Numbered from the stretch's first letter, positions 16,713 through 26,019 are shown. The stretch is DNA of 64,000 bases from Saccharibacillus qingshengii (GCF_013185195.1 NZ_JAAZWC010000012.1:62001-126000), one strand, 5' to 3'. Translations and numbers: made by a program. The notes: generated by a model not told the origin, from the letters alone.

Positions 16713-19058
16713 ATGCCCGACTTCAAACGCAAATCGCCGGAGGAGATTCTGGAGTCGATCCATGCTCTCTACAACGGCCGGCTGAAGATTATCATCGGAG
16801 CCGTGTCCGGCTCCGGCAAGACGTATCACATGCTCCGGGACGGACAGACGCTCAAGTCCCAAGGGATCGACGTTGCCTTGTGCGCCGTATCGACCATGCG
16901 CCGACCGGAAACGATCGAGCAGCTGGAAGGACTGGAGCGTATTCCGAGCATCCATTGGACTACCCAAGACGGCACCGAACGCAAAGACCTCGATCTGGAC
17001 GCCATTTTGAAGCGCAATCCGGAAGTGCTGCTGACCGACGGACTCGCGCACCGCAACCGCCCCGGCGCTCCGAACAGTTCGCGGCTGGACGATATCCGCT
17101 TCCTGCTAACCCAAGGGATCAGCGTCATCGCCACCGTCAATGTCTACGAACTGCAGGGCGTGACCGAGATGGCGCGCAGACTGATCGGGATCGACGTCAA
17201 GGAAACGGTTCCGTCCGACACGCTGGAGCTTGCGGACGAGGTAAGGTTGATCGACGTCACGCCGGAAGCGCTGCTGGCGCGGATCGAAGACGGACTGCTC
17301 ACGAATATGCCGGACAAGACGCGGCTCAGCCGCGGCAATATCGGCGTCCTGCGCGAACTGACGCTGCGGCTCGTAGCCGAAGGCGTCAACGGAAGCCTGC
17401 TCAAATACCGCGACGAACAAGGGTATACCGGCGCTTCGGGCACCTCGGAACATATTCTGGTGTCCGCCCAATACCATTGGAACGGTTCGATCCATATCCG
17501 CCGGGGACAGCAGATTGCGCAGCGGCTCGGCGGCGAACTGTCGGTCGTCACGTTCGTCAACGCGGGTGACCGGCTCGGTCCGGAACGCGAAGAATTCCGC
17601 CGCTCGATCCGCAAGCTGTGCGAGAAGATCGGGGCGGCGCTGCATGAGATCAAGATCGGCTCCCGCCGCGAGATTCCGCCGACACTCGTCCGTCTTGCGC
17701 TGGAACAGAACGTCTCGCGTATCGTGATCGGACACTCGAACCAGACGCGGGCCCAGGAATTCTGGAAAGGTTCGATCGTGGCGGAAATGGTCAAGCGCAT
17801 GTGCAACGCGGACGTGTTCGTTGTCGCGGACCGGACGGCCGGCGGCGGCGAGCGGATTCTGCCGACCAAACGCAAAGAACCGCTCGGCGATCCCGCCGGT
17901 CCTTACCGCCGTCTCAGCGAAGAACAAGCCGGCAGGCGGATCGAGGAGCTCAAGCGCGGCCGGTTCAAAGTGTACATCGGTGCCGCTCCGGGTGTAGGCA
18001 AGACGTATACCATGCTGCGGGAAGGCAATATTTTGCGCAAAAAGAACATCGATGTCGTCGTCGGTCTGCTCGAAACGCACGGACGGCGCGAGACGCAGGC
18101 CCAGGTCGGCGAGTTGGAGCAGGTGCCCCGGTTCGTCTTCTCCTACAAAGGCGCCCAGCTCGAAGAAATGGACGCGGATGCGATTATCGCCCGCAACCCC
18201 GAAGTGGTCCTCGTCGACGAACTGGCGCACACGAACGTTCCCGGCAGTCTTAACAAAAAGCGCTACGAAGACGTCATCCGCCTTCTGAACGCCGGCATCT
18301 CCGTCATCTCCACCATGAACGTGCAGCATCTGGAAAGCCTGAACGACAACGTCGAGCAGCTGACCGGCGTGCGCGTGCGGGAAACGGTGCCCGACTCTCT
18401 CCTGCACCTGGCCGACGAAGTCGAATTGATCGACGTCACGCCCAAAGCGCTGCAGGAGCGGATGCGGGAAGGACGAATCTATGCCCGGGAAAAAGTAGAC
18501 CAGGCGCTGGGGAACTTTTTCAAAACGGGCAATCTGATCGCGCTTCGGGAACTGGCGCTGCGCGAAATCGCGGACGATGTGGACGAACGGCTGGAATCGT
18601 GGGAACGCAGCACTTCGCTGCGCGGTCCCTGGCGGCGCGAGGAAGTCATCTTCGTCGCGATCACGCTGAGCGATAACGCCGAACGGCTGATCCGGCGCGG
18701 TTTCCGGATCGCCTACCGGCTCAAGGCTTCGTGGCATGTCTGCTATATTCCGGACGGAGTCTGCCCCGAAGCCCGGGAAAAAGAGCGGATCGAACAGCTT
18801 CAGCGGCTGACCCGGCGGCTTGGCGGACAGTTCGATCTCGGGCAGCGGGTGCCTGCGCGCCGCCTGCACGAAGAACTGCTGATGCGCGCCGACGCCCGGC
18901 GCTGCACGCAGCTTATCGTCGGCCAGACCCGGCGGCCCGCCGCTTACCGTCTGCTGTTCGGTTCACTGACCCGCCGCCTGCTGCGCACGGCCCGGCATAT
19001 GGATCTGCTGGTGGTCGCAAGGTTCGACCATGCCGCGCAGGTCAAACGGGAAGAATAA
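16713..19058 (+). CDS. Kinase-less protein with two tandem KdpD sensor modules
   Basis: 781 residues made of the same unit twice: KdpD N-terminal nucleotide-binding domain plus universal-stress-protein-like domain, residues about 1-395 and 396-781. There are no membrane helices, HisKA or HATPase. Module 2 is canonical: Walker A GAAPGVGKT (423-431), ETHGRRET, DELAHTNVPGS and MNVQHLESLND. Module 1 is divergent: GAVSGSGKT (29-37), TDGLAHRNRPG, VNVYELQGV. It is the last clear gene of the kdp operon. Short kinase-less KdpD proteins are known in Firmicutes and cyanobacteria; a double one is unusual. The stress-protein-like domain of staphylococcal KdpD binds c-di-AMP, so a soluble potassium or c-di-AMP sensor acting on KdpD/KdpE is plausible, but this is inference. 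Confidence 0.9.
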   Translation: MPDFKRKSPEEILESIHALYNGRLKIIIGAVSGSGKTYHMLRDGQTLKSQGIDVALCAVSTMRRPETIEQLEGLERIPSIHWTTQDGTERKDLDLDAILKRNPEVLLTDGLAHRNRPGAPNSSRLDDIRFLLTQGISVIATVNVYELQGVTEMARRLIGIDVKETVPSDTLELADEVRLIDVTPEALLARIEDGLLTNMPDKTRLSRGNIGVLRELTLRLVAEGVNGSLLKYRDEQGYTGASGTSEHILVSAQYHWNGSIHIRRGQQIAQRLGGELSVVTFVNAGDRLGPEREEFRRSIRKLCEKIGAALHEIKIGSRREIPPTLVRLALEQNVSRIVIGHSNQTRAQEFWKGSIVAEMVKRMCNADVFVVADRTAGGGERILPTKRKEPLGDPAGPYRRLSEEQAGRRIEELKRGRFKVYIGAAPGVGKTYTMLREGNILRKKNIDVVVGLLETHGRRETQAQVGELEQVPRFVFSYKGAQLEEMDADAIIARNPEVVLVDELAHTNVPGSLNKKRYEDVIRLLNAGISVISTMNVQHLESLNDNVEQLTGVRVRETVPDSLLHLADEVELIDVTPKALQERMREGRIYAREKVDQALGNFFKTGNLIALRELALREIADDVDERLESWERSTSLRGPWRREEVIFVAITLSDNAERLIRRGFRIAYRLKASWHVCYIPDGVCPEAREKERIEQLQRLTRRLGGQFDLGQRVPARRLHEELLMRADARRCTQLIVGQTRRPAAYRLLFGSLTRRLLRTARHMDLLVVARFDHAAQVKREE

Positions 19059-19075
19059 AGGAGGCGCATCCCAGA

Positions 19076-19613
19076 ATGAACGAAGGCGGATTGTCCGGGA
19101 TCGAACTGTTTGCGTTTGACCTTGTCGAAGAAGCCGGGGCGAAAGAGCCGCGCAGGACCGTCCGCCGATACGGCCTGCTGAAGCTGTCCTGCGGAGAAAC
19201 CGCCGGCTGCGGCGCCTGCGCGGCCTGGCGCCGGAAGAAGCGGCGGCCGCGATCGCGGCCGACCGCTGGGGCGCGCGGGAGCGGCACCCGGCGCAGTACG
19301 CGCTGGCTGCGCGCACACTGGCCGATCTGCTCGCCGCGCGGGAAGCGCGCCGGTCCGGTGCGCGCCTGCTGCTCGGCCTCGGCGCGGCCGGACTGCTGGG
19401 CGGCCTGGCCGCCCGGGCTTCGGCGCAAGGCTCCGACGCGCAGGTCTCTCCGGCTGCGGACAGCCGCGCCCATAGCGGCGGACGGTCGCAGCATGCGCCT
19501 GTTCGCTTGATGCCGGAGGCTCTCGTCCAGGCGGCGCGAACCTCCGCCGCGATCGGACGGCCTGTTTCGTCCGATCTGATAGACCGGGCGGACTCGTACT
19601 GCTCGTGGTTCTG
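19076..19613 (+). pseudogene. Frameshifted small gene downstream of kdp
   Basis: An ATG with AAAGGAGG eleven bases upstream starts an open frame reading MNEGGLSGIELFAFDLVEEA and continuing to LLKLSCGETAG. From about 19200 that frame turns into Arg/Pro-rich sequence typical of a wrong frame, while the frame one base back reads well: LRGLAPEEAAAAIAADRWGA, then a hydrophobic segment LLLGLGAAGLLGGLAARA, ending SYCSWF at 19613. A one-base loss between about 19195 and 19235 joins the two into one protein of about 178 residues. Either the gene is broken or the read has an error in a GC-rich run. The N-terminus faintly recalls the capping domain of enolase-superfamily enzymes, but no barrel follows. 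Function unknown. Confidence 0.55.
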
Positions 19614-19663
19614 ACAACGGCGGGAACACGGAATCTCCACCACTTTATAGGAAACAGTAAGAA

Positions 19664-19910
19664 GAGCCTGCTTCAAGCGCAGGCTCAACGTGTCGAGAAA
19701 GGTCTGCTTCCGAGTGAAGCGAGGAGGCGAAGGGAGAAATTCAGTGTAGGAGCGCCAGCGTTCGCCTTTGAAATCGGGAAAATTCCATTGAAATTTGATC
19801 ATTTTTCCCGATTTCAACACGCGACCGAAACGAATTTCTCCCGCAGCCGACAAGCTTTTCACACGAATGGGACTTTCTCGACAGCCTGAGCCTGCTTCAA
19901 GCGCAGGCTC
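19664..19910. repeat. 247-bp extended hairpin repeat element
   Basis: Both ends carry the same 23-bp palindrome GAGCCTGC-TTCAAGC-GCAGGCTC (19664-19686 and 19888-19910). Inside, nested inverted repeats pair in order: 19691-19701 with 19873-19883 (11 bp, perfect), 19732-19742 with 19832-19842 (11 bp, perfect), and 19770-19782 with 19803-19815 (13 bp, perfect), leaving a 20-base loop. The whole forms one long imperfect stem. No ORF is convincing within it. The right-hand palindrome followed by TTTTTG would also work as a terminator. It may be a miniature mobile element or encode a structured RNA. Confidence 0.7.
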
Positions 19911-19954
19911 TTTTTGTTCTTTCTGCTAGCTCAGGACGTGTGCAGCTTGTTTCT

Positions 19955-21226
19955 TTATTTCAACGTATAGCGGAATACCGTTTTTTCTCCGCGGCCGAGC
20001 ATGTACAGTTCGCCTTTACCGGCGTAGTAGAAGGAGTACCCTCTAACGCGCTCCGCATCGGCATTCATATCGACTTCATGCACCTTGCTTAACGTTTTGG
20101 CGTTCAATGCGTAGAACCTGCCGTCTTTTTTGCTCGTTACGGTGACTTCTCCGCTTGGGGCGACCATCATCCACAGATCTCGGCCTTCCAGCGTTTGGGT
20201 CCCTGTCCGTTTGTTGTTGGCATCGTAGGCTTCGAAAGTCTGTCCTTTTTGCAGAATGTATCCGCTGCCTGCGGTTACGAACGTTTCGTCATCCGCCAGC
20301 GGGCGCTCCAATGTTTTCTTGCCTTTGGCGTCGAAAACGACCATCATGTGTTTCGACCCGATGCCGGCTTCATTGGACTTGCTCTTTTTGATTTTGACAT
20401 CCTTGTAGATTTCTATCACGGTTCCGCCGCCGGTAAGCGGATAGACCGCTGGGCCCGAAGAATTCGAATGGAAATTGTAGAACAGCATGTAGTCTTTGGG
20501 TATGGCGTAGTCGAGGATCGGCTTGGACAATGCATGGATACTGGCGTACAGCTGTAGCGTAGGAGCATCGCCCAGAACCTGTCCGTTTTCCAATATTCGG
20601 GAAACCTCCACCTTTTTCTCGCTTTTCAGTTTGCCGTCCTGACCGAACGTCCGCAATAACGTATACATTTCGGCTTTCTTTGGCCCTTGTACGGAACTGA
20701 GCAGCAAGATATCGCCGTTTGGCATCGCATGCAGGTCTCCGCCGATCTCCACTTCGACTGGCGTCGTCCATTTGAGTTTCCCCTGCTTGCTTACGGCGCG
20801 AAGCGTATGGGTCTTGTCTTCGGCGCGCTTGCCCAGGAAGTAGACATCGCCGTTGGTACCGTAGGCCAGATCACCGCCGCTCAGCATCTTGGTGCCTGCC
20901 CGGAAATCGTATTTCCAGCTGTTCTTGTCTCCGTTTTTCCGGTCGAGTGCCTGCACCACAAAGGAGCTCTCCCCTTGTTCCGTTCGGAAATAGACGTTGT
21001 CTGTGCCAAGCGTCGCAAAGTCAAACAGACTTTCGATATCTTGACCGGCGGGAATCTCGAGCGTCCAGTCCGGATTGGCCAATACGTTTGTCGGGACTGC
21101 GGCTGCCGGGGCTGTGGCAGCTGCCGGACCTTCCGCAGATACCAGACTTCCCGCGCTCACCCCTACTCCTGTCAGACCTACTACAATCGCCATGCCGAGA
21201 ACGGCCGGTTTAAATTGAAATTTCAT
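19955..21226 (-). CDS. Secreted propeller-like protein of unknown function
   Basis: 423 residues from MKFQFKPAVLGMAIVVGLTG, chosen because AGGAGACGAG precedes this ATG; the frame is open upstream without a site. A signal peptide (about 1-32) leads into repeats such as YGTNGDVYFLG, AVSKQGKLKWTTPV, MPNGDILLLSS and SGEVTVTSKKDGRFYALNAK, the style of PQQ-like or WD-type beta-propellers. No catalytic residues are recognised. A paralogue of similar length lies next upstream on the same strand (21488-22889). A secreted or wall-associated binding protein is likely. Confidence 0.75.
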   Translation of the reverse strand: MKFQFKPAVLGMAIVVGLTGVGVSAGSLVSAEGPAAATAPAAAVPTNVLANPDWTLEIPAGQDIESLFDFATLGTDNVYFRTEQGESSFVVQALDRKNGDKNSWKYDFRAGTKMLSGGDLAYGTNGDVYFLGKRAEDKTHTLRAVSKQGKLKWTTPVEVEIGGDLHAMPNGDILLLSSVQGPKKAEMYTLLRTFGQDGKLKSEKKVEVSRILENGQVLGDAPTLQLYASIHALSKPILDYAIPKDYMLFYNFHSNSSGPAVYPLTGGGTVIEIYKDVKIKKSKSNEAGIGSKHMMVVFDAKGKKTLERPLADDETFVTAGSGYILQKGQTFEAYDANNKRTGTQTLEGRDLWMMVAPSGEVTVTSKKDGRFYALNAKTLSKVHEVDMNADAERVRGYSFYYAGKGELYMLGRGEKTVFRYTLK

Positions 21227-21390
21227 CTTGCTCGTCTCCTCAAAGTGTATAGGATAAGCGAAGCCAATTTGTAGGCTTCGCCCATTACATAGAAGGGACG
21301 AACGGCTTACCGGAAGGGTTCGCAAAAACGGAAACTTTTTCCGTTTTTTTCGCTGCTGCAGAGGATAGTCCGTAGGAATGGAGAGCAGCG

Positions 21391-21425
21391 AAAAAACCGC
21401 CGCCTCCAAAGGAGACAGCGGTTTT
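21391..21425 (-). terminator. Terminator downstream of the second propeller-like gene
   Basis: AAACCGC pairs with GCGGTTT and CCTCC with GGAG around AAA; the minus strand continues as TTTTTT. Confidence 0.75.
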
Positions 21426-21487
21426 GACAGGGTTTTTCCGAAAAAGGGGTTCGGTTTCCGGTAGAGACAGGCGGGCGGTTCAGGCGT

Positions 21488-22889
21488 TTATTTCAATGTG
21501 TAACGCGACAAGGTTTTCTCTCCGGCTTCCAGCGTGTACAGTTCGCCTTTGCCGGCGTAGTAGAACGAGTAGGATTTGGCGCGTTCCGCGCCGGCGTTCA
21601 TGTCGACTTCGTAGTTGGCTTTGAGCGTCTTGGCGTCGAGCGCGTAGAATTTGCCGTCTTTTTTGCTCGCTACGGTGACTTCGCCGCTTGGAGCGGGCAT
21701 CATCCACAGGTCTTTGCCTTCAAGCGCTGCGGCTCCCGTCCGTTTGTTATGGATATCGTACGCTTCGAATTTCGTGCCTTTTTGCAGGACGAATCCGCTG
21801 CCCGTGGCCATCACGTTGTCTCCTTTGGCCAGGGAACGCTCGAACGTTTGCTTGCCTTTGGCGTCGAATCCGACCAGCTTGCGCTTGGTGTCGATCGTGT
21901 CCGGATCGATCTCGATCACTTCGCCTTCTTTGCCGGGTTCGATTTTTTCTTCGTACGTTTCGATCACCGTGCCGCCACCGTTCAGCGGATAGACGGCATA
22001 GTCGGAACCCGTGATGCGGAAGTCATAGAAAAGGTGCTCGTACTCCGACATCTTAAGGTTCAAGATAGGTTTCGACAGCGCGTTCACGTTGGCGTAGAGC
22101 TTCACGGAACCTGTGTCATTGCGCAGCACCTGGCCGTTTCTCAGCATTTTGAAAATGCCGGAGTCGGTCACTTTCTTCTCGCTTTTGAGCTTGCCGTCGC
22201 TGCCGAACGTCTGGAACGTCGTGTAGGCTTTTGCTTTTTTCGTCTCCTGCACGGAATTGTGCAGGACGATATCTCCGTTTGGCAGCACCGTCAGCTCGTC
22301 GCCCACGTCCACTTTGACCGGCGTCGTCCATTTCAGCTTGCCCTGCGCATCGACGGCGCGGATCGTATGGGTTTTCTCTTCCGACTTTTTGCTCAGGAAG
22401 TAGACGTCGCCGTTGCTGCCGTAATGCAGGCTGCCGCCGGTCAGCACTTTGGTGTCGCCCCGGAAATCGTAAGCCCAGTTGATCTTGTCGCCGCTTTTGC
22501 GGTCGACGGCCTGCGCGATAAACGAATTTTCGCCGCTTTCGGCTCTGAAGTTCACGTTGCCGCCGCCTACTGTCGCCCAAGCGAACAGGCTTTCGATGCC
22601 CCGGTCGCCGGGAATTTCGTACGTCCAATCCGGATCGGCCAGGACGTTCGTCGGGACAGTCGTTGGGGCGTTGGTCGAAGCATTCGTCGGGGCGGCCGCC
22701 GCAGCGGCTGCGCCTGCGCTTGCGCCGGTAACTCCGATGACTAGTACCTTGACCGAATCAAATCTGAGGTTTGCGTTCATCGGAAACACGCACGGTTCAA
22801 GCGGGTTTTCGAGGGGCGTAACCTAACATCATTATCGGTCAAGGTACTAGGGCCATACTCAACATTGCGGGTTTGAATGGAATCTTCAT
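21488..22889 (-). pseudogene. Paralogous secreted propeller-like protein, signal peptide split by an inserted element
   Basis: The body (from about 22744 down) is a full paralogue of the protein at 19955-21226, with matching YGSNGDVYFLS, AVDAQGKLKWTTPVKV, LPNGDIVLHNS and ASKKDGKFYALDAK segments. The original start is at 22889 (AGGAGGAAC upstream). From there it reads MKIPFKPAMLSMALV, then a 102-bp element enters and a TGA follows within two codons. Deleting the element and one CTAG copy restores MKIPFKPAMLSMALVIGVTG, aligned with the paralogue's MKFQFKPAVLGMAIVVGLTG. The remaining frame can restart at GTG 22789 or ATG 22780 inside the element, giving MNANLRFDSVKVLVIGVTGA, whose export is doubtful. 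Confidence 0.8.
22745..22846. mobile_element. 102-bp miniature inverted-repeat element, copy A
   Basis: Ends TACCTTGACCGA and TCGGTCAAGGTA are perfect inverted repeats. It is flanked by CTAG on both sides (22741-22744 and 22847-22850), which fits a 4-bp target duplication because removing element plus one CTAG rebuilds an in-frame signal peptide. It holds no gene, so it needs a transposase encoded elsewhere. Confidence 0.8.
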
Positions 22890-23088
22890 GATTTGTTCCT
22901 CCTGTGTGGGTCTGTTTTAAAGTACATATTTGGATGTTTATTCGGCAGTTAATCAAGGCCGCACGGAGGAGGATACAGCCGTTTTACGGCTTCTCTGCCC
23001 CCAAGCGCCTCGTTACAAAGACTCCCCGCCTCATCGAACGGTTCGCAATTTCTGTCGTTTTTTATGAATAACTTTTCGTTACATCTAA

Positions 23089-23188
23089 TACCTTGTCCAC
23101 TCTTAATCCGAGGTTTACGTTCCTTCAAACGTACATGCTTTAGGTTCACTTGAAGGGTCGTAACCTTACTTTTAGCGTTAACAAGGTA
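23089..23188. mobile_element. Miniature inverted-repeat element, copy B
   Basis: 100 bp starting TACCTTGT and ending ACAAGGTA. It shares with copy A the ends, the block AGGTTACG near one end and AAACCTC near the other, in the same order and spacing. An internal inverted repeat CCTTCAA/TTGAAGG is present. No target duplication is evident. It occupies most of the 318-base gap between the araC-type gene and the broken propeller-like gene; the rest of that gap shows nothing else. Confidence 0.65.
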
Positions 23189-23207
23189 CGAATAGCAGGA
23201 AACGGAT

Positions 23208-24053
23208 CTAATAACGAAGATCGGATGGTGTACACCCCCGCAGCTGCCGAAACACCCGATTGAACGTCCGCACATTCCCGAATCCGCATTCCAGCGCAAT
23301 ATCGATCAGCTTGGCATCGGTGCCCAGAATCATCCGCTCGGCGCGGCCGATCCGCAGCTCGTTGAGATAGGTATTGTAGTTCATGCCGGTCACATTTTTG
23401 AAAAACCGGGAAAAATGGAACACGCTCATCCGCGCCCGATCTGCTCCGTCTTGAAGCGTAAGCGGCAGCGTGCAGTTTCGATCGAGATAATCCAGCAGTT
23501 CCTGCGTCACCTTGAGATGGGCGGCCGAACGGGCGCTCCGTCTGCTGTCCGGTCCCGCCGCCGACGCATAACGCAGCGCCAACCCGCACAGCAGATGAAG
23601 CAGCCCGGTGATTACCGTATCCGACTGCTCCCGTCCTCCGGCTCCTTCCGCTTCGATCCGCTTCATCACGCCGGCCAATTCCTCCAGCGCTTCCTGTTCG
23701 AACGCGGACGGCGCGCCCGTTTCCGAATACGGAATAAACGGCGAGCGGACTATCCCTTCTTCCGGCCATCCTGCCGTGCTGCCGATCAGCCGGGGGTTGA
23801 ACACGACCAGAATAATCTCCGACTCGCTTCGGCCGCTGTCGTAATAATGAATGTCTCCGCTGCCGCAAAAAGCGAATTCGCCCGCCCGCAGCGTTCGCGT
23901 TCCGGAGTTGATTCCGACCTGAAGCGAACCTTCGCTCACATAGATAAATTCTACATCGTGATGCCAATGCGCCAGAAAATTGATATTGCGTACGGTTGAG
24001 ATCTGGACCGGCAGACCGCTGCCATAGATCCGATTTTCGTGAAAAGCTTTCAT
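23208..24053 (-). CDS. AraC family transcriptional regulator with cupin sensor domain
   Basis: 281 residues from MKAFHENRIYG, with GGAGG seven bases upstream; the frame is open twelve codons earlier without a site. The N-terminal cupin-like ligand domain has HWHHDVEFIYVSEG; the C-terminal double helix-turn-helix has MSVFHFSRFFKNVTGMNYNT and IALECGFGNVRTFNRVFRQ. It lies divergent from the ThuA and Gfo/Idh/MocA genes, which it probably controls in response to a sugar or sugar derivative. Confidence 0.9.
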   Translation of the reverse strand: MKAFHENRIYGSGLPVQISTVRNINFLAHWHHDVEFIYVSEGSLQVGINSGTRTLRAGEFAFCGSGDIHYYDSGRSESEIILVVFNPRLIGSTAGWPEEGIVRSPFIPYSETGAPSAFEQEALEELAGVMKRIEAEGAGGREQSDTVITGLLHLLCGLALRYASAAGPDSRRSARSAAHLKVTQELLDYLDRNCTLPLTLQDGADRARMSVFHFSRFFKNVTGMNYNTYLNELRIGRAERMILGTDAKLIDIALECGFGNVRTFNRVFRQLRGCTPSDLRY

Positions 24054-24214
24054 CGCCGCGCCTCCGTTCGGGTAATCGAATAGCTGCATAATAGCAAAAA
24101 TCGTCTACTTTCACAACGAATATGGCGCGCTTCGTGTAAGGGCTTCCTTTACAATATGGCTGTAGGATTAATCAGCAGATTTCATATTCGCACAAGAGAT
24201 GGGAGATCGATAGG

Positions 24215-24874
24215 ATGAGCAAGCAGGCTTTGATCGTAAGCGGGGGCTGGGACGGACACCAGCCGAAGGAAGTCGCCGACATTTTCGCGGAAACGCTCCG
24301 TCAAGAAGGATTCGAAGTGGAGATTTCTTATACATTGGACGCTTTTCTGGACGAGGAACGGCTGCTGAAGCTCGACCTGATCGTGCCGGTATGGACCATG
24401 GGCGAGATCAGTAACGAGCAGCTTCAACCGGTGCTCAAAGCGGTAGAATCCGGCGTGGGTATGGCGGGCTGCCACGGCGGCATGTGCGACTCTTTCCGCA
24501 ACAGCGTCGAGTGGCAATTTTTGACCGGATCGCAGTGGGTGGCGCATCCGTTCAACGACGGCGTGGAGTATGAAGTGCGTATGACGCGGACCTCTTCCAG
24601 CCCGATCATCGAGAATATCCCGGATTTCACCGTCAAATCGGAGCAGTATTACCTGCACGTCGATCCGGTAGTGGATGTGCTGGCTACCACGACGTTCAAG
24701 ATCAGCGAAGGCCCCCATTCCGCCAACGGCGAAATCGTGATGCCGGTCGTCTACACCAAACGCTGGGGCGCGGGCAAAGTGTTCTATAACTCGCTGGGCC
24801 ACCAGGCGAACATTTTCGATATTCCGGAAGCCAAAGAACTGATGCGGCGCGGCATGCTGTGGGCGGCGCGCTGA
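24215..24874 (+). CDS. ThuA domain-containing protein
   Basis: 219 residues with a glutamine-amidotransferase-like fold. Visible motifs are ALIVSGGWDGHQPKE at the start, GMAGCHGGMCDSFR (about residues 75-90) and GAGKVFYNSLGHQ near the end, all standard for ThuA (trehalose utilisation) proteins. ThuA converts 3-keto sugar intermediates in disaccharide breakdown in rhizobia. The next gene, 42 bases on, is a Gfo/Idh/MocA dehydrogenase, the usual partner in sugar or inositol oxidation. The pair is probably an operon under the divergent AraC regulator. Confidence 0.88.
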   Translation: MSKQALIVSGGWDGHQPKEVADIFAETLRQEGFEVEISYTLDAFLDEERLLKLDLIVPVWTMGEISNEQLQPVLKAVESGVGMAGCHGGMCDSFRNSVEWQFLTGSQWVAHPFNDGVEYEVRMTRTSSSPIIENIPDFTVKSEQYYLHVDPVVDVLATTTFKISEGPHSANGEIVMPVVYTKRWGAGKVFYNSLGHQANIFDIPEAKELMRRGMLWAAR

Positions 24875-24915
24875 ACGTGAACCTATTCCCAACGGACGAG
24901 AGGCGGTAAACAGCC

Positions 24916-26019
24916 ATGCGCAAAGTAAAAATCGGCATCATCGGCTGCGGCAATATCAGCGGCATCTACCTGGAAAATCTGACCCGGACGTTCGCCAACA
25001 CGGAAGTGTATGCGATCTCCGACATCAGCGAAGAACGGATGGCCGCGGCTGCGGAGAAATACGGCATTCCGAACCAATGGACAGCCGAGCAGATTCTGGC
25101 CAGCCCGGAAATCGAGATCGTACTCAATCTGACGACGCCGGGCGACCATTTCCGCATCTGCCGTCTGGCACTGGAGCATGGCAAGCACGTTTACGTGGAA
25201 AAGCCGCTCTCCTTGTTGCCCGAGCAGGGCAGCGAACTAGTCGAATTGGCTCGCGAAAAAGGACTGCTGCTCGGCGGCGCGCCGGATACCTTCCTCGGTG
25301 CCGGTCTGCAAACGTCCCGCAAGCTGATCGACGACGGCTATATCGGAACGCCGGTCGCGGCGACCGCCTTCATGCTGGGCCACGGCCACGAGAACTGGCA
25401 TCCGAATCCGGCGTTCTATTACCAGGCCGGCGGCGGCCCGATGTTCGATATGGGTCCGTATTACCTGACAGCGCTCGTCTCGCTGCTCGGCCCGGCGCAG
25501 ACCGTGGCGGGCATGACGGCCAAATCGTTCGAGCAGCGCACGATCACGAGCGAGCCGCTGTTCGGCGAGAAAATTGACGTTGAAGTTCCGACGCATATCG
25601 CGGGTACGCTGCGGTTTCGCGGCGGCGCGGTCGCGACAATGATCACGAGCTTCGACGTCTGGAGCAGCACGCTGCCGTTCATCGAGATCTACGGCACGCT
25701 CGGCACCCTGCTCGTCCCCGATCCGAACAACTTCGGGGGTCCGGTGCTGCTGCGCCCGGCCGGCGCAAACGAGTTCAAGGAGATTCCGGTCGTGCACCAA
25801 TACGCCGAGAACAGCCGGGGGCTCGGCATCGCCGACATGGCCCACTGCATCGTAAACGGCGGCACGCCGCGCGCAAACGGCGAATTGGCGAACCACGTAC
25901 TGGAAATCATGCACGCGTTCCATACCAGTTCGGACAGCGGCGTGTATGCGGAACTGACTACGACCTGCGAGCAGCCCCGCCCGCTGCCGCTGGGACTTGT
26001 CCGAGGATATGTGGAATAA
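24916..26019 (+). CDS. Gfo/Idh/MocA family NAD(P)-dependent oxidoreductase
   Basis: 367 residues. The Rossmann motif GIIGCGNISGIY opens the protein; EKPLSL (about residues 95-100) carries the catalytic-region Lys of the family, and a GGPMFDMGPYYLTAL segment marks the substrate domain. These enzymes oxidise sugar or inositol hydroxyls to ketones. It follows the ThuA gene closely and ends at a strong bidirectional terminator. The exact sugar cannot be read from sequence. Confidence 0.92.
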   Translation: MRKVKIGIIGCGNISGIYLENLTRTFANTEVYAISDISEERMAAAAEKYGIPNQWTAEQILASPEIEIVLNLTTPGDHFRICRLALEHGKHVYVEKPLSLLPEQGSELVELAREKGLLLGGAPDTFLGAGLQTSRKLIDDGYIGTPVAATAFMLGHGHENWHPNPAFYYQAGGGPMFDMGPYYLTALVSLLGPAQTVAGMTAKSFEQRTITSEPLFGEKIDVEVPTHIAGTLRFRGGAVATMITSFDVWSSTLPFIEIYGTLGTLLVPDPNNFGGPVLLRPAGANEFKEIPVVHQYAENSRGLGIADMAHCIVNGGTPRANGELANHVLEIMHAFHTSSDSGVYAELTTTCEQPRPLPLGLVRGYVE

